NCBI GenBank assembly: GCA_014529385.2
Contig: CM043968.1
Coordinates: forward strand, 125,261,518 to 125,325,517
Length of the DNA: 64,000 nt
Direction of reading: 5' to 3'
Source of the DNA: Adiantum capillus-veneris
Taxonomy: Eukaryota; Streptophyta; Polypodiopsida; Polypodiales; Pteridaceae
A program made the position numbers and the translations under genes. Below the pieces are notes generated by a model. The model worked only from the letters and a program-made list of their open reading frames with translations. It made no database searches and was not told where the DNA came from. This document shows, in pieces, positions 1-11,224 of the stretch (within the stretch, counting starts at the first letter, position 1; each line of letters begins with the position of its first letter).

Positions 1-354
1 GACAAGTCTTAAGATCAATGCTCAGAAAACCATAAAAAACAAGAAAGCGAGTGTTTGTGGACACTTTTCACAACCCCATTGCATAAGAACCTAGGAGTAG
101 GGTAAGTAGGATCCGAGGTGGATTTCAGAACGTTGCTCTCTCCCAAAGAATCATTGTGAGTTGTTATTTGAAGTTGCAAAATTTCAGGTCTATGGCTAGA
201 AATAGCACGAAAAGACTCCAAACCACTCAATCCGACAAGAGAGTATACTTAAAAGTTGTATGAACCAACGGGTAAGCTGAGTGTAAATTGGGAAAAATTT
301 TGTCCAAACTCAATGAATTGAATTTGATTCATAGGCTTATATTGATGTGATAGA
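1..354 (+). other. Left flank of A1: part of the H1 LTR-like region
   Basis: There is no coding signal. The last part, with the phrase TTTTGTCCAAACTCAATGAA near 298, resembles phrases at about 9803 (TTTTGTCCAAACTTG) in the DNA to the right of A1. This supports the idea that 1-354 and 9260-10148 were one continuous block before A1 inserted. TAGA at 351-354 is repeated at 9260-9263. Confidence 0.5.
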
Positions 355-1945
355 TTTCATAATAATCAATATCTAATTCTCCTAAATGATTTTCTCATAT
401 TAAACTGATCATTTAATGTGGGGAAGGCCAGGGGAGAAAAAGCTAGAATATTGGTTAAGCTAGCAGACCGGCCACACTAGGGATCCAAAGGAGGGAAAAT
501 AGGGATCCAAAGGGGGGGCCATCTACAAAAGAGCCATGTGCAACAATGGGCTAAAAAGACCCTAAGGTTCAGCCCATTAAGACTTCCAAAATGCTAAGGT
601 TCCAAAATTCAAAGGTTGTGTCCAAAGGTCAACCCTAGGGAAAATTGGATGCTTTGTGTGTGCCCTAAAAGTCTTTGCACATCCCTACATGGGAGGGGGC
701 GAGCCCTAAAGGTAGGGGATGAGAGAGAAAGCCACACACACACACATACACAGGCTCCCTTTACACAAAGGGAATGAGGGACACATGTCAGCTCCCTAGG
801 CCAAATGCCCACAAGGTGTGCCCAATTTCTATTGGATGACCCTTGAAGTGGACCAATGAAAATTAAGCTAGAGTAAATCTAGTTTAATTAATTTAAAAAC
901 ATTTAATAAAAGAAACCAATGAGAATTAAATCTCCTAGAAGACTATTGGGCAGTCTCCCAAGGGGTCCAATGAGCATTCAGGAGCCCCATGGCTTGCCTG
1001 ATTCCTATTGACCAGGAGGCAAAGGGGTCCAATGAGAGTTTAGTTTAATTATTTAATTACCTAAAGCTCTCACAAAAGGGGAAAGGGGGACACGTGTCAG
1101 AAGGCTATCACTTATGCTGCTTAATTGTAATTGGCTTGACTTGGGGAGGGCCAATGAGGCTTCAGGAAGAGCAATTAGCAAGAGGGCTCGCCCAAGAGAG
1201 AGAGGGGGCTGATTTTTGCAAGGCATTATCACACACACACTCACACAAGCTCATGTGTGAAGAAAGAGAAGACTATCTCTTCCCAAGCTTCAATGGAGAA
1301 CTCATCACCTACTCCAAGCTTGTGAGATAGAAGCCTACATCAACACTCTCTTAGCATGTGGATGCAAATCCAACCAAGAGCCAAGCTTCAATGCATGCTC
1401 ATCTCCTCTACCAATCTAATTACTAAGCTAATCTATGCTACATATGAGTGATTATGTGAGGAGATGTACATCTTTCTCGTAAGATACTCCTTCTTCCTCT
1501 CAATCTACTCTCATACCCTGCTAGCTCTCACCATCTTCAAAGGTGTGTGAGGTCTTGGGTCTGAGAACGGGGACAATTCAAGTTGTGTTTGTTAAGTGTT
1601 TTTCTTAGTGCATGAAGTTTCCATCTTCATTGCACTAGCTAGTCTTGAAGGAACACAAAGAATTGTATTGTACAATGTCTCTCTTGATGGGAGAAACCAT
1701 AATACAAAGCCTTTTGGAGGGGGGACCGGCTCCATGAAAATCCGGTCCTCAACTGTTGTCAATAGCTTAATTGCTCTCTCTTTTGAAAGTATTGTCGATG
1801 CTATCTAACTAGGTGTTATGCTTTTTGTTGCTCTCTCCACCCAAGCACTCTTGTAATTCTCATTAGGAATCTACTCTAATGAAATGCCCACTATGTTCAT
1901 GCTAATTTCCGCTACACATAAGTTATTAGGCCATTAAATGTTACA
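355..1945 (+). repeat. A1 5' LTR (1591 bp)
   Basis: It matches 7669-9259 over its whole length. The right end is TGTTACA followed by the primer site. The left end reads TTTCATAATAATC where the 3' copy reads TGTCATAATAATC, so the terminal TG is lost here. Small open frames inside it recur only because the LTR is duplicated. Confidence 0.95.
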
Positions 1946-2362
1946 TTGGTATCAAAGCTCAAGGTTTCTCTTTTCTTGCTCAAGAAGGGAGGTCCTCAAG
2001 CTAGCTACAAATGGTTGGTATTATTAATTGCCTTTGAGTAAGTAGAATAGGGATTTTTCAGCCTTGCAGTGCGCCTGCCTTCATGCAGTTAACGGGGCAT
2101 CACCGTCGAGATCTATGGTTTTAATAGTGGAGTCCTACAGAGCTTGCCTACGGCTTAACCAATATTGAGCTATTAGAAGCTTGACAGGAGCCGGTGCTGT
2201 TTTGGTGTCGAAAGACCCTCTCTTCTATTACTTGCAATTAATGGTATTCGAGCCGCGAGTACAGTAGCTTGAGTGCTTTTTCTAAAGGGGTAAAGAGGAG
2301 TAGCAACTAGGGCTTGAAGTGCCAAAGTACACCTTAAAAGTTTACACCTAAAAGTTGTTAGA
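1946..2362 (+). other. A1 primer binding site and leader
   Basis: TGGTATCAAAGC at 1947-1958, one base after the LTR, is a one-mismatch match to the plant initiator-Met tRNA primer site (TGGTATCAGAGC). The remaining 400 bases to the gag ATG form the untranslated leader and show no convincing ORF. Confidence 0.85.
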
Positions 2363-5300
2363 ATGGCTGACAATAGTAAAGAGAGTGAAATTAATGTTGA
2401 TAACTTTGATTTTGCTTATGAGCAAGCTACTAATGATGCTTCAATGCTTGTTAACTATCTTGTTTTTAGGCTTCAACAAGCCATGGGCAATCCATCTCTC
2501 CAAAGTGAAGTGCAACGGCAGCTCCGTGCTCACGGGATTCTCCAAGCTCATCACGATGACGAGAGAACACCTAGGAAGCCTCTTTGTGTGACAACCAAAA
2601 GAGGTCTCTCTCCGATTCGGGAAGAAGAAGAGAATCCATATGAAGGGCTCAAGAATTTACTTCTTGATGATGCATCTCCTTCTCAAAGGAGAACTCAAGA
2701 GCCTCCACTGAAGGAACGAGAAAGAAGCGAGTCTCCCGACACCTCGGCGGAGATGGCTCCACGAAGACGGCGGGCTAAACGCTCTCCATCACCACCAAAG
2801 CGGAGAAGACCATCACACTCTTCTCCACGCCATAATTCAAAGAGGGATGATAAAAAGCAAGAGAATAAAAAGGCGAGAAAGAGGACACCCTCTTCTCCAT
2901 CTTCTTCATCCTCTTCCTCTTATGAAAGCTATGGTGAAGACGACAAAGATCAAGACAAAAAAAAGGCGAGAAAGAGGTCACCCTCTTCTCCACCTTCTTC
3001 AAATTTATCACCTTCTGAAGAAAGTGATGGTGCAACCTTTGAACCATCAAAAAGAAGAGGTCATAGGAAATCCTATGCCGCATGGAAGAGGTCGTCCAAG
3101 TTTAAGAAATTCAAAGAGGGAGGGAAGAGCATCTCTTTCCTTACCTATGATGGTACCTTTGGTGCTACGGACAAAGTCTTGGCCTTTATCCAACAATTCG
3201 ATGCGGCGTTTGGAGATGAGGGCTTCACGGAGTCCTCTAAGCTACGCCATGTAGTTATGCACTTTCAAAAGTCCGCCAGACAATGGTGGTCTAGCCTACG
3301 AGCCAACGGTGAAGCTCCACGAACATGGAAAGCTTTAAGAGCTTCCATTATGTAGCAGTTTTTGGCCACCGATGCCAAAGACAAAGTACTCACCAAATGG
3401 CGAAGCTTAAAGCTCTCTCCCAATGAATCTATCCACAAATATCTAGACAAGTTTTGGGACCTACAACTCAAAGCCACTGTCTTCAAAAAGTTGGATTTTG
3501 GAGAGCAAAAGCAACAATTTTGTGCGGGCTTAACCGAAGAAATGGTGGAGTATGTCAACTCCCAAAGACCACGTACCATATCGGCGGTAATACACCACAC
3601 TATGGTCGCCTCTCGAATCAATTTCCAAACGGGGGCAAAAAGAAATAATAAGCCCCCGGAAAATAAGGGTTCCAATGAGCCTAAGGGGAAGGACAATGTC
3701 CAAAAGTCTCCTAAGGGCAACTCCAACAAAGCTAAAGAGAAGGGAGTTTACAAAGGTAAGAATAAACTCTCTCCTGAAGAGCTTGAGCGTTATCGTAAGG
3801 ATAACCGGTGTTTCAAGTGTGGCGAACAAGGGCATGTGTACCACGCTTGTCCCCAAAAGAACAACCGCCAAGATCCTCCTAGAGCTTCCTTGGTTGAAAT
3901 CCAAGAGGAGGAGACTCACCAAACTCACCACAAAGGATCTCCTCTATGCCATGCTTGGGGAAAGGTAAGAGAACATGATGCTTTTATTCTCTTTGACCCT
4001 GGTTCTACTCACAATTTTATATCTATAGAGTTGGCCACCAAGCTAGGAATACAATCCTACGAGATGGGAGATGTCCTACCCGCAGACAGTGCCTTCAAGG
4101 GGCAAGAAGCTTCAGTCACTCCCTTAATTGGGAAATTGAGGCTTCATGTCCAAGGCTATGTGGACAAAGAGGACTTCTTTATCTCTCCTCTCAAGCATGA
4201 GGATGTAATCCTCGGGGCACCATGGTTTGACCGCCTGGCTGCAGATGTTAAATTTCCTGAAAGGAGAATCTCCTTTAAGTTCAGGGAAAACGACATGTAT
4301 ATAGATGCTAAGGAAATGGGTAACACCATCCCCATTGTACATACACCAGCTTTCAACAAGTCAATAAAGAGGTCTTTTTCCGTGTACATGATTTTTGTTA
4401 AAGACTCTCAAAATGAACCTAATGCTTTAGCAAAAGAAAATAAAAGCAACCAAAAGGAATTAGAGTTATCCAATTTTCTCAAGGGGTTTCAAGATGTTTT
4501 TATTGATGACATCCCTTGTGAGCTACCTCCTAAACGAGGTAATGATGACCATGCAATTGAACTTCTTCCAGGAAGTTCACCGCCTAATAAACCTCCTTAT
4601 AGAGTTTCTCAAGCTCAACAAGAGGAGATTATGCGGCAAGTGCATGAGTTAGTTGAGAAGGGTGTGGTTAGGCCAAGCTCATCTCCATTTTGCTCACCTG
4701 TGCTATTAGTGCAAAAGAAAGACGGCACATATCGTATGTGTGTCGACTATAGAGCACTAAATAGGATCACTATCAAGAATAGGTTTCCCGTTCCACGGGT
4801 AGAAGACCTATTTGATAAGCTACAAGGATCGACCTACTTCAGTAGGGTTGACCTAAAAAGTGGCTATCATCAAATAAGGATAGTTGATCAAGACATTGTA
4901 AAGACCGCATTTCGTACTACATTTGGTCTTTACGAATACATTGTCATGCCTTTTGGCTTGACCAATGCACCAGCCACATTCAACCGCTTGATGGAGAAGC
5001 TGTTCAGGCCTCATCGAACCTTCACTAGAGTGTTCTTTGATGATATTATCATCTACTCTAATTCATTGGAGGAACACAAGCAACACCTCCAAGTAATATT
5101 TCAAGTTTTAAGAGAGAATAAACTTTATGTCAATCGAAAGAAAAGTGAATTTTTCTTGCAAGAGATTCAGTATTTAGGTCACATTATCTCTCAAGATGGC
5201 ATCCAAATGGATCCATCCAAGTTAGAGGTAATAAAAGGATGGCCTAAACCAAGGAATCTGCATGAACTAAGAAGCTTCATAGGTATGTGTGCATACTATA

Positions 5301-7312
5301 GACGCTTCATAGAAAAGTTCTCACAAATTGCGGGACCATTACATGACCTAACAAAGAAAAGCGTTAGGTATACATGGTCTGCTAAGGAGAACAATGCTTT
5401 CAAAAATCTTAAAGAAAAGCTTATCTCTCAACCTGTGCTTACACTACCGGATCTCTCAAAACCATTTAAGGTCCAATGCGATGCTTGTGGTGATTGCCTT
5501 GGAGCTGTTTTGCTCCACGAAGGGCACGCCATAGGCTATGAGAGTCGAAGGCTTGACCCTGTTGAGCAAGCTCTAGGCATATACGAAAAAGAACTCATGG
5601 CAGTTCTACATGCCTTAGACTCATGGAAGCACTATTTATTGGGGACTCCTTTCATTCTGCGAACGGATCACCAAAGTCTTAAGTACTTCATGACATAGAC
5701 CAAGCTCTTCGACAAACAAATGAGGTGGGCAAATTTCCTTTCGCAATTTCATTTTCATATTGATCACATTGCTGGCAAGCATAATCAAGTAGCTGATGCA
5801 CTCTCAAGACGGCCGAGAGTGAATGCGGTTTCCACAACAACTCACAATGATCTATCTTCAATGATAGATGAGTATGCTATTGATCCCGATTTTAGAGATG
5901 TGATTTCAGCCCTTGCATTAGGGAAGAAAGAGGAACCATTTACTTTACAAGATGGTTATCTTCTCTATGGCAATAGACTATGCGTTACTAACTCACTATG
6001 TGAGAAAGTAATGTATGAATCTCATGCTCCACCTTATGCAGGGCATAGAGGGATTCAGTCTACCTTAAAGGGAATTGAAACATATTTCTATTGGCCTACC
6101 ATGAAAGTGAGCATACAAGAGTATGTTTCCAAATGTGTGGTATGCCAAAAGACAAAATTTGATAGAGGGAAGCAACTTGGATTGCTTCAACCCTTGCCAA
6201 TCCCTAATTCACCATGGGAGAGCATATCCATGGATTTTATCTTTGGATTGCCTAAGTCTATCCATGGGAATACGGGAATATGGACGATAGTAGACAAGTT
6301 TAGTAAACAAGCTCATTTTATACCTATCAAAAAGACTATCAAAGCCCATCAAATGGCAACCCTCTTTATTTCAAAAATTTTCAAGTACCATGGCTTGCCC
6401 ATGTCCATAGTGTCGGATAGAGATCCTAGAATGACCAGTAATTTCTGGAAGGGTCTCTTTGAGAATTTAGGAACAAGGCTAAACTTCTCTTCGGCCTATC
6501 ATCCACAAACTGATGGCCAAAGTGAAATAGCTAACCTAACCATTCTCGATCTACTAAAAGCCTATGTAACGGAAGTAGATCAAAGATCCCAATGGGAGAA
6601 GTACTTACCCTTAGTGGAGTATGCTTACAATAACACTGTACATACTTCCACAGGAAAAGCACCTTTCGAGGTAATTGAGGGAAGATCAAAAAGTCCCTTG
6701 CTACTTAAGGTACATGGGAAGATCTTCGCTGCAGATGAGTATAGCCGAGACCTACAAGAATCTTTTCAAAAGATTAAAGATGCTATCTCTATCTCACAGC
6801 AAAGGCAAAAGGCTGCTGCTGACAAGCACAGAAGAGCCCAAGCCTTTAAAGAAAACGATTGGGTCTTGTTAAAGTTTCCCAAGGCTCGATGAAGGCACAC
6901 AACGGGCAAGAATCCTACGGGTCACCAAAAGTACTATGCTAAACTAGCAAAAAGGTACTATGGTCCCTTTCAGATTCTTAGGCCAATCAATGAGATGGCC
7001 TATCAACTCAAGTTTCCCAATCATTGGCTCATACACAATGCTTTTCATGTGAGCCTATTAAAGCCTTACAAAGGAGAGCCACCTCAAGAACCAACTATTG
7101 AAGACCCACCGGAGATCGAGGACCAAGAAGAGGTGCTGCAACCCGAGTCCATTCTCCGACATGAAGACAAGGTACTAAGAGGCGGTAAGACTATCCGACG
7201 ATATCTTATTAAGTTTAAGAATTATCCTTTTGAAGATGCTAGATGGATGCAAGGCATACAATTAAAGGATAACCTAAACCTTGTCAATGCTTACAATGCT
7301 TCCCAAGAGTAA
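2363..7312 (+). pseudogene. A1 gag-pol polyprotein gene with three nonsense codons
   Basis: One frame of 1650 codons runs from ATG 2363 to TAA 7312, broken only by TAG at 3353-3355, TAG at 5696-5698 and TGA at 6890-6892. The A2 copy has sense codons at all three places (Lys, Gln, Leu). Domains in order: an arginine/serine-rich, SR-like segment (about residues 130-220); a capsid-like Gag segment; a CCHC knuckle, CFKCGEQGHVYHAC (from residue 483); a retropepsin with Asp545 in FDPGSTHNFIS; an RT with YRMCVDYRALN and the FFDD catalytic box (from residue 891); an RNase H starting KVQCDACGDCLGAVLL; an integrase with an HHCC zinc site and the D,D,E blocks SMDFIFGLP, VSDRDPRM and YHPQTDGQSE; and a chromodomain-like end, PESILRHEDKVLRGGK then YLIKFKNYP. 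No frameshift is visible. Confidence 0.95.
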
Positions 7313-7668
7313 GCAAATGTACAAAATGTTAAAAATGAACAAAATTTTTGTCTTATAAGACTCTCTTTTTCTTTATTTGTGCACAAAAATGAAGTCGTAT
7401 GCATGCTTAGATCAAGTTTGCGGAGACGACGTCTCCCAAACACCAAGTAGAGCTTGTCACTCTACTATGGAAGATTGATAGGACTAATGTGCAGACATGC
7501 TTGCGGCAGCCTTAGGCTCTCAAGCGCCAAATGGACTAGTCATCCATTGTGGAATGATGTCGTAGGGTAACATAGGGATCCTCTACCCGCTAAGAAAAGG
7601 ACTCATGAACATGCTTTATCTTCTCTACACCATAGTCGAGGACGACTATGATTTCAAGAGAGAGGTAA
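7313..7668 (+). other. A1 3' untranslated region and polypurine tract
   Basis: These 356 non-coding bases follow the gag-pol stop. They end in the purine run CAAGAGAGAGGTAA at 7655-7668, directly before the LTR. This is the expected plus-strand primer. The equivalent run abuts the LTR in A2. Confidence 0.8.
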
Positions 7669-9259
7669 TGTCATAATAATCAATATCTAATTCTCCTAAA
7701 TGATTTTCTCATATTAAACTGATCATTTAATGTGGGGAAGGCCAGGGGAGAAAAAGCTAGAATATTGGTTAAGCTAGCAGACCGGCCACAGTAGGGATCC
7801 AAAGGAGGGAAAATAGGGATCCAAAGGGGGGGCCATCTACAAAAGAGCCATGTGCAACAATGGGCTAAAAAGACCCTAAGGTTCAGCCCATTAAGACTTC
7901 CAAAATGCTAAGGTTCCAAAATTCAAAGGTTGTGTCCAAAGGTCAACCCTAGGGAAAATTGGATGCTTTGTGTGTGCCCTAAAAGTCTTTGCACATCCCT
8001 ACATGGGAGGGGGCGAGCCCTAAAGGTAGGGGATGAGAGAGAAAGCCACACACACACACACACACAGGCTCCCTTTACACAAAGGGAATGAGGGACACAT
8101 GTCAGCTCCCTAGGCCAAATGCCCACAAGGTGTGCCCAATTTCTATTGGATGACCCTTGAAGTGGACCAATGAAAATTAAGCTAGAGTAAATCTAGTTTA
8201 ATTAATTTAAAAACATTTAATAAAAGAAACCAATGAGAATTAAATCTCCTAGAAGACTATTGGGCAGTCTCCCAAGGGGTCCAATGAGCATTCAGGAGCC
8301 CCATGGCTTGCCTGATTCCTATTGACCAGGAGGCAAAGGGGTCCAATGAGAGTTTAGTTTAATTATTTAATTACCTAAAGCTCTCACAAAAGGGGAAAGG
8401 GGGACACGTGTCAGAAGGCTATCACTTATGCTGCTTAATTGTAATTGGCTTGACTTGGGGAGGGCCAATGAGGCTTCAGGAAGAGCAATTAGCAAGAGGG
8501 CTCGCCCAAGAGAGAGAGGGGGCTGATTTTTGCAAGGCATTATCACACACACACTCACACAAGCTCATGTGTGAAGAAAGAGAAGACTATCTCTTCCCAA
8601 GCTTCAATGGAGAACTCATCACCTACTCCAAGCTTGTGAGATAGAAGCCTACATCAACACTCTCTTAGCATGTGGATGCAAATCCAACCAAGAGCCAAGC
8701 TTCAATGCATGCTCATCTCCTCTACCAATCTAATTACTAAGCTAATCTATGCTACATATGAGTGATTATGTGAGGAGATGTACATCTTTCTCGTAAGATA
8801 CTCCTTCTTCCTCTCAATCTACTCTCATACCCTGCTAGCTCTCACCATCTTCAAAGGTGTGTGAGGTCTTGGGTCTGAGAACGGGGACAATTCAAGTTGT
8901 GTTTGTTAAGTGTTTTTCTTAGTGCATGAAGTTTCCATCTTCATTGCACTAGCTAGTCTTGAAGGAACACAAAGAATTGTATTGTACAATGTCTCTCTTG
9001 ATGGGAGAAACCATAATACAAAGCCTTTTGGAGGGGGGACCGGCTCCATGAAAATCCGGTCCTCAACTGTTGTCAATAGCTTAATTGCTCTCTCTTTTGA
9101 AAGTATTGTCGATGCTATCTAACTAGGTGTTATGCTTTTTGTTGCTCTCTCCACCCAAGCACTCTTGTAATTCTCATTAGGAATCTACTCTAATGAAATG
9201 CCCACTATGTTCATGCTAATTTCCGCTACACATAAGTTATTAGGCCATTAAATGTTACA
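7669..9259 (+). repeat. A1 3' LTR (1591 bp)
   Basis: It starts TGTCATAATAATC and ends TGTTACA, giving canonical TG...CA ends. It is nearly identical to 355-1945 and is followed by the TAGA duplication. Confidence 0.95.
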
Positions 9260-10148
9260 TAGACATGTGTACATGTTCAATTGACCATAAAGATGCAAAA
9301 TTTTGCCAGAAGTAAATAATCGTAACTATTTACATCTACCCTTTTTTTCAACTTTTTTGACCAAGTTAGCATACCACTAGTTTTACCATGTTGTAATAAG
9401 CCCACAAACCAAATTTGGTCAAATTTGGATCATTGGATTGAAAATTGTGACCAAATTTGCAAAGTCGGTCTGCAGAGAAAAAACTAATGACCATTTGACC
9501 AAAAAATAGTCCAAACTTGATGAAACTTGGCTAGAGACCTTAAGTTGAAGTGCTTATAGATCTGTGTCAAGATTGGGACAAAAACTTGCAAAAAATTAGC
9601 TAGAGTAAATAATCGCGATTATTTACATCTGCTTCAAAAATTAACAATCTTGCGCATTTGAGTATACCACAAGGTCAAGCATATCAAGTAGATCACACAA
9701 ATCAATTTTGGTGAAATTTATATCACAAAAGTGAGATTTAAGCCAGATTCTTGAAATCAGAGTCTGCCGACACGAAACAGTGGCTAAACTTGAACAGATT
9801 TTGTCCAAACTTGTTGAAACTTGTCCATGGACCTTAACAGGTAGTACACTTGGCAAATCAAGCCAAAAAGTACAAAAAGCTGACAAAAGTAAATAATCAT
9901 GATTATTTACTACTGCCACACAGAGATACCATTTTTTACTTTTGAACTTGTACAGTATTAGACCAACATAATACAAGGCCACCGGGAAATTTTGGGTTCA
10001 ATCGGATCCAAATTGGTATATGTTCACTCAGTTTTCAGGTTGCAGATTAGTCCTTTGATTTTTGGAAAAGTCGAATTTGAAAATCTCAACTGCTAACTAA
10101 ATTAGCTCGAATTGAAGTGATACACATAGATCAAACACAATAGCTAGC
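9260..10148 (+). repeat. H1 LTR-like DNA with phased palindromes
   Basis: No gene is visible. A 22-bp dyad with core AAATAATCGCGATTATTT, or variants of it, starts at 9312, 9605 and 9889, spaced 293 and 284 bp. Text around each copy is loosely similar, including TTGTCCAAACTTG-like phrases and GACC-rich steps. This suggests decayed tandem units of about 290 bp. The same dyad with similar spacing recurs at 25043-25642. Confidence 0.65.
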
Positions 10149-10347
10149 TGAAGGTGCCGCGAGAAGCATGTGCGAGTGCAAGTACGAGAGCAGAGAGAGA
10201 GAGACCTGCTTTGGGTGGGGCGCACAGTAATGTTATCTTGTTGCAGCTCCTTATTCTGTTGTATTAAAGAATAAGTGTATAATGGTTAAGTTAGTAGATG
10301 GGTTAGTATTAAGTGGGATGTCCGGCCAGTTGGCATGAATCCCAACA
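10149..10347 (-). repeat. Copia 3' LTR
   Basis: On the minus strand it starts TGTTGGGATT and ends CACCTTCA, and it lies directly after the polypurine run. It contains a short GA/TC run. Confidence 0.7.
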
Positions 10348-10415
10348 AACTCCCACTTGAAGGCCAATGTAGCCCAAGTGACCTGGTATGTACAACATGA
10401 AGCAATCTAGTGGCT

Positions 10416-10880
10416 TCAACATATACCCATCAACTCAATGCAATGTGTAAATCGCTCCAAAGCTAAGCCTTTCATCAAAGCATCTGTTGGGTTGTCGTCA
10501 GTGTGTACCTTGACCAAATCAATGAGCTTTTTGGCCAAGAAATCTCTCACGAGATGATACCTGACTTCAATGTGTTTTGATCTGGAGTGAAACACGGGAT
10601 TCCTTTCCAATGCAAGATCACTCTGATTATCACAATATATCACTGGAGTCTCATCAATGCCAAGATTTCTGACCAAGCGGGATAACCATACAACCTCTTT
10701 ACTTGCATCCGACAATGCAACGTACTCTGTTTCTGTAGTGGAAGACGACGTACAATCTTGAAGACATGACCTCCAAGATATTGCTGCTCCAACAAATATG
10801 AAGACATAGCCAGATGTCGATCTCCATTGTTGACAATCCGCATAGTCTACATCCGCATAACCTACAACACAAGGGTAAAA
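10416..10880 (-). pseudogene. Copia RNase H fragment
   Basis: The minus-strand translation shows the copia RNase H landmarks: GYADVDYADCQQWRSTSGYVF, then TETEYVALSDASKEVVWL, then YCDNQSDLALERNPVFHSR and a DNPTDALMKGL end. The catalytic-type acidic residues (D, E, D) are still present. The N-terminal half of pol is absent and H1 sequence begins immediately upstream, so this is a dead fragment. Confidence 0.85.
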
Positions 10881-10883
10881 CAA

Positions 10884-11209
10884 TAGTTAACGTAGTCCAT
10901 GTGATACCTAGTAGCTCATCTGAGAGGGAACCGATTGTTCCAATCAAGGTAATCACCAGAGCCCAGGCTAAGAAAAAGAAGCATAACTCCTCTGATGATT
11001 TGGAGGATACAAAAATTACCTCTCAAAGGCCCAAACGAAGTAGAAGCAAGAGGTATGAGATGCGAAAACAGAAACAGCGGGCTAAAATCGAGGAGAAAGC
11101 AAAGAAGCTATTCCAGGAAAAGGTGAAAGAAACTGGAAACAGAATCAAGGAAACCACCGTGAAATCTGGAGGATCAATTTTGGTTGTATTAGAACTATTT
11201 GTAAGAAAA
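10884..11209 (+). pseudogene. H1 basic gag tail / linker
   Basis: The translation is strongly basic and helix-prone: IKVITRAQAKKKKHNSSDD, then KRYEMRKQKQRAKIEEKAKK, then GGSILVVLELF. The same pattern (SSSS, then TKAQTTQKKEK, then RYKLKRQKQRKEIEEK, then IGSILV) occurs in H2 at about 36660-36960. A shorter echo, PVNVLTRSMLQKQ, occurs in B1 at about 32587. I take it as the segment between Gag and the enzymes; its function is unknown. It joins abruptly to RT at about 11220, so protease and the RT N-terminus are missing here. Confidence 0.6.
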
Positions 11210-11224
11210 TAAGCTTACTGCTTC

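Larger units (their letters stand above)
355..9259 (+). mobile_element. A1: full-length chromovirus-type Ty3/gypsy retrotransposon
   Basis: The element is 8905 bp. It has two 1591-bp LTRs, a tRNA-iMet primer site, one long gag-pol frame, a polypurine tract and a flanking TAGA duplication (351-354 and 9260-9263). By eye the LTRs differ at about three positions: the first dinucleotide (TT instead of TG), one base near 476, and one base in a CA run. This marks a recent insertion. Domain order is Gag, CCHC knuckle, protease, RT, RNase H, integrase, then a chromodomain-like tail, which places it in the chromovirus branch of Ty3/gypsy. The coding frame holds three nonsense codons, so it is non-autonomous in its present form. 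The same family occurs as A2 and as the solo LTR A3. Confidence 0.95.
10149..10880 (-). mobile_element. 5'-truncated Ty1/copia fragment (RNase H plus 3' LTR)
   Basis: Read on the minus strand, an RNase H end (10416-10880) is followed by the purine run CAAGTGGGAGTT and an LTR, TGTTGGGATTCATG...CACCTTCA (10149-10347, 199 bp). The upstream part of the element is missing, and I found no target duplication. The LTR is related to the 280-bp solo LTR at 53166-53445 (shared TGTTGGGATT start and TGGCCGG block). Confidence 0.8.

Noticed and set aside
609-1808. Repeated small ORFs inside the family A LTRs (63-78 codons), present again at 7923-9122
   Set aside because: They recur only because the LTR is duplicated; there is no domain or initiation context, and A2 and A3 versions differ in frame.
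3353-3355. Programmed stop-codon readthrough between Gag and Pol in A1
   Set aside because: The TAG lies inside the Gag capsid region and A2 has a Lys codon there; two further stops in RNase H and integrase fit mutation better than recoding.
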